From contig JBCKUK010000030.1 in the NCBI GenBank assembly GCA_038924905.1, positions 1 to 15,559 on the forward strand: a stretch of 15,559 bases of DNA, read 5' to 3'. Source of the stretch: JBCKUK01 sp038924905 (GTDB taxonomy: Bacteria; Pseudomonadota; Gammaproteobacteria; Burkholderiales; Methylophilaceae). Shown here one piece after another: positions 13,598-15,559 of the stretch. Below the pieces are notes generated by a model that was given only the letters and a program-made list of their open reading frames with translations, did not search any database and was not told the DNA's origin. The translations under genes were made by a program, and so were the position numbers. Every line of letters begins with the position of its first letter. Position 1 is the stretch's first letter.

Positions 13598-14365
13598 TTA
13601 TTTCTTTTCGTGTATGCCACATTCCTTGTTTTGCGGGTCCTCCCACCACCAACGGCCGGCACGTACATCCTCACCCACTGCGACAGCGCGGGTGCAAGGT
13701 GCACAGCCTATGCTCGGATAAAACTGGTCATGCAGCGCGTTGTATGGCACTTCATGCAGGCGAATATAGGCCCACACTTCGGCCTCGCTCCAATCACTCA
13801 ATGGGTTGAATTTCTCCAGTTTATTGCCGGCATCAAATTCACGTACAGGCAGGCTGCGACGTGTGGCGCCTTGCGCAGCGCGCATACCGGTAACCCAGGC
13901 TTGCTTACCTTTAAGCGCACGGCCCAATGGCTCCACCTTACGCATGTGGCAGCAGGCTTTGCGCAGGTCTACAGATTCGTAGAAGGCATTGATACCGTTG
14001 GTCTGAACGTAGCTTTCAACCGTCTCGGCCCGCGGGAAATAGACTTTCAGTTTTGTATTGTAGGTGCGTTCAACCTGGGCCATTAAATCGTAGGTTTCAA
14101 TCGGCAGGCGTCCGGTATCCAGCGAAAAAATCTCGATGGGTAATTGCGCGCACAGGATAATGTCAGTTAGCACCATGTCTTCTGCACCAAAGCTGTTGGC
14201 AAAGGTAATCTCATGGGTATTGCCGAACTCGGCAATGGCACCTTTAAGTAAAGCCAGAGCCTCTGCGCTTTTAGCGGCAACGCTGGCCTTGAGCGTATCC
14301 GTAAGCTCAGGCTTGGTAGCTGGGTTATTCATGGCCGGGCGCATCATGGTCACACCAAAACTCAT
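13598..14365 (-). CDS. cysH: Assimilatory APS reductase CysH (4Fe-4S type)
   Basis: A 255-residue reductase that turns APS into sulfite and AMP. It has the cysteine pattern that marks APS-using, iron-sulfur enzymes: CC (138-139) in KACCHMRKVEPL and CxxC (221, 224) in GCAPCTRA, for the 4Fe-4S cluster. The catalytic C249 lies in the C-terminal ECGIH motif. PAPS-specific E. coli-type enzymes lack the four cluster cysteines. The PP-loop-type SFGAEDMVL segment (58-66) and SLDTGRLP are also present. The ATG at 14365 overlaps the TGA of the upstream DUF934 gene (ATGA), which argues for this start and for coupled translation, although M8 or M12 remain possible. Confidence 0.94.
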   Translation of the reverse strand: MSFGVTMMRPAMNNPATKPELTDTLKASVAAKSAEALALLKGAIAEFGNTHEITFANSFGAEDMVLTDIILCAQLPIEIFSLDTGRLPIETYDLMAQVERTYNTKLKVYFPRAETVESYVQTNGINAFYESVDLRKACCHMRKVEPLGRALKGKQAWVTGMRAAQGATRRSLPVREFDAGNKLEKFNPLSDWSEAEVWAYIRLHEVPYNALHDQFYPSIGCAPCTRAVAVGEDVRAGRWWWEDPQNKECGIHEKK

Positions 14366-14970
14366 GCGCTACCTCGGTTGTAGCGTTTGAATACGGGCAT
14401 AGGGTTATCTACTGCGCCTTGATAAGGCTCGGTAAAGTCTTTGAGGCTTTTCAACGCATCTTCAGCGGAGCGGTCTGCGCGGATTAAGTAACTGGTAAAG
14501 CCCGAGCGCTTCAAGAAAAATAGCTGGTCGCGCAACACGTCACCAAAGGCGCGCAGCTCGTTGTTAAAGCTGTGACGCGTGCGTAGCAGGGTGCCCAGGG
14601 AGAAAATTCGGCCATCGGCAGCGCGCTCAACAAATATGGCAAGGATGGGGAATTGATTGAGGTCATCTACACTTGCTATCAGTGCATCCAGGGTTTCGTG
14701 GGTATGCAGCCAAATGCCCAGTTCGCCAGCATTCAGGCGCTCCAATAGCGCATCTTTACGCGCCAGCCATACTGCGAGCGGCACTAAAACTTTGCCGCTG
14801 GCGGGAATGACAGTCTCGGCTATTTGTTCAGGCGTTATGCTGGCTTCGCCGGTGAGCTTGAACAGCACGACCTTGCCGGCCTGCTTGCGCTCAACCTCAT
14901 TGGAGGCTGGCAGCACTACGGTTTGCCAGTCATCTTGCGCAATAGCGCCGTCTTTAATCAGGTTAGACAT
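14362..14970 (-). CDS. DUF934 protein associated with sulfite reduction
   Basis: A 202-residue member of the DUF934 (COG3749) family, commonly annotated as a probable accessory of sulfite reduction in proteobacteria. The biochemical role is not established. Recognisable are IWLHTHETLDAL, FPILAIFVERAADGRIFSLGTLLR, and FNNELRAFGDVLRDQLFFLKRSGF with its alternating charged residues. No cofactor motif or conserved cysteine cluster is seen, so a catalytic role is not obvious. The ATG at 14970 was chosen; it overlaps the end of cysI by 8 bp. An upstream in-frame start at 14997 would add nine residues and overlap cysI further. The stop overlaps the cysH start by 4 bp. This gene always being sandwiched this way would point to a role between sulfite reductase and APS reductase (inference). 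Confidence 0.85.
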   Translation of the reverse strand: MSNLIKDGAIAQDDWQTVVLPASNEVERKQAGKVVLFKLTGEASITPEQIAETVIPASGKVLVPLAVWLARKDALLERLNAGELGIWLHTHETLDALIASVDDLNQFPILAIFVERAADGRIFSLGTLLRTRHSFNNELRAFGDVLRDQLFFLKRSGFTSYLIRADRSAEDALKSLKDFTEPYQGAVDNPMPVFKRYNRGSA

Positions 14971-15559
14971 GACTGACTTCTTTTTCTGCGTAAACATGCT
15001 CTTTGAACGGCGTGATACCTAAACGGCGCACGGTATCAATAAATCGCTCTTCAGGAGTGCGCTCAGCCACATAAACATCAATCAGCCGTTGTACCACGCC
15101 TGGCATTTCTTCCGCTGCAAACGAGGGACCAATTACCCCGCCCAGACTGGCGTCATTGCCTTGCTTGCCACCGATGCTGACTTGATACCATTCCGAGCCA
15201 TCTTTATCCACGCCCAGAATGCCAATGTGGCCGACACTATGATGGCCGCAACCATTCATGCAGCCTGAGATATTGAGTTCCAGCTCGCCAATGTCGTGCA
15301 GATAATCCAGATTATCGAATTGCTCCTGAATGGCCTGTGCAATAGGGATGCTCTTGGCGTTTGCCAGCGAACAGAAGTCGCCACCAGGGCAGCAAATCAT
15401 ATCGGTTAACAAGCCAATGTTTGGCGTTGCGAGACCGTGCGCACGGGCTTTTTCCCATACGGCAAATATATCGCTCAGCGCAACATCTGCCAGGATCAGG
15501 TTTTGTTCATGTGACACGCGCAGTTCGCCAAAGCTGTAGGCTTCAGCTAAATCTGCCAC
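14963..15559 (-). CDS. cysI: Sulfite reductase hemoprotein subunit CysI, partial
   Basis: The C-terminal 198 residues of a nitrite/sulfite reductase. The 5' part lies beyond the right window edge, and the frame is open to the last base. Both siroheme/4Fe-4S cluster motifs are present: CCPGGDFC (the ligands C57 and C63 of the fragment, CX5C) and NISGCMNGCGHH (C100 and C104, CX3C). The enzyme reduces sulfite to sulfide with six electrons. From the fragment alone the electron donor (NADPH-flavoprotein or ferredoxin) cannot be decided. The sulfate-assimilation neighbours favour sulfite rather than nitrite as substrate. Its end overlaps the DUF934 gene by 8 bp, so it heads or belongs to the same minus-strand operon. 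Confidence 0.92.
   Translation of the reverse strand: MADLAEAYSFGELRVSHEQNLILADVALSDIFAVWEKARAHGLATPNIGLLTDMICCPGGDFCSLANAKSIPIAQAIQEQFDNLDYLHDIGELELNISGCMNGCGHHSVGHIGILGVDKDGSEWYQVSIGGKQGNDASLGGVIGPSFAAEEMPGVVQRLIDVYVAERTPEERFIDTVRRLGITPFKEHVYAEKEVSHV

Noticed and set aside
13481..14086. 201-residue plus-strand open frame
   Set aside because: Antisense to cysH and running through the dispersed repeat; no family resemblance.

Overview
The window looks like chromosomal DNA of a betaproteobacterial methylotroph, most likely of the Methylophilaceae type (inference). The grounds are a complete pqqABCDE cluster for pyrroloquinoline quinone (the cofactor of methanol dehydrogenase), a hisC-DAHP synthase pair, an assimilatory APS-reductase sulfate pathway with a DUF934 gene, medium GC content, and dispersed palindromic repeats common in proteobacteria. 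No rRNA, tRNA or CRISPR array was seen.

Layout, left to right. (1) 1-836: the 3' part of a membrane-anchored GGDEF protein, cut by the window edge. (2) 931-3136: hisC and a class I DAHP synthase, tightly spaced and co-directional, ending at a strong terminator near 3183-3221. (3) 3393-6802: the PQQ operon, with a 23-residue PqqA precursor, an internal terminator/attenuator hairpin between pqqA and pqqB, then closely packed pqqB, pqqC, pqqD and pqqE. (4) 6811-7006: a dispersed palindromic repeat and a terminator. (5) 7028-8212: a Bcr/CflA-type drug-efflux MFS transporter.

(6) 8213-10670 is the accessory part and the most interesting stretch. It starts with three perfect 9-bp direct repeats (GTTGACAAT) at exactly 21-bp intervals, directly upstream of a 344-residue protein. 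I read that protein as an N-terminal winged helix-turn-helix, a central GHKL/HATPase domain and a C-terminal STAS-like (DUF4325) domain, so it may be a partner-switch-like regulator contained in one chain. One base after its stop codon lies a second, about 90% identical copy of the last 50 bp of the MFS gene. The regulator cassette is therefore bracketed by direct repeats of the transporter 3' end, which suggests horizontal insertion. Beyond it lies a dead GmrSD-type (DUF262/DUF1524) type IV restriction gene on the minus strand. It has lost its middle and its start codon, and carries a remnant of an IS3-family element at the break. The island looks like a decaying defence/mobile locus with one apparently intact and poorly characterised gene.

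(7) 10717-15559, all on the minus strand: a seven-iron ferredoxin (fdxA), and a sulfate assimilation operon transcribed cysI (partial) - DUF934 - cysH - cysD - cysN. The cysI/DUF934 and DUF934/cysH genes overlap. The cysH-cysD and cysD-cysN gaps each carry a different dispersed hairpin repeat. CysDN makes APS, CysH reduces APS to sulfite (no cysC is needed or seen), and CysI reduces sulfite to sulfide.
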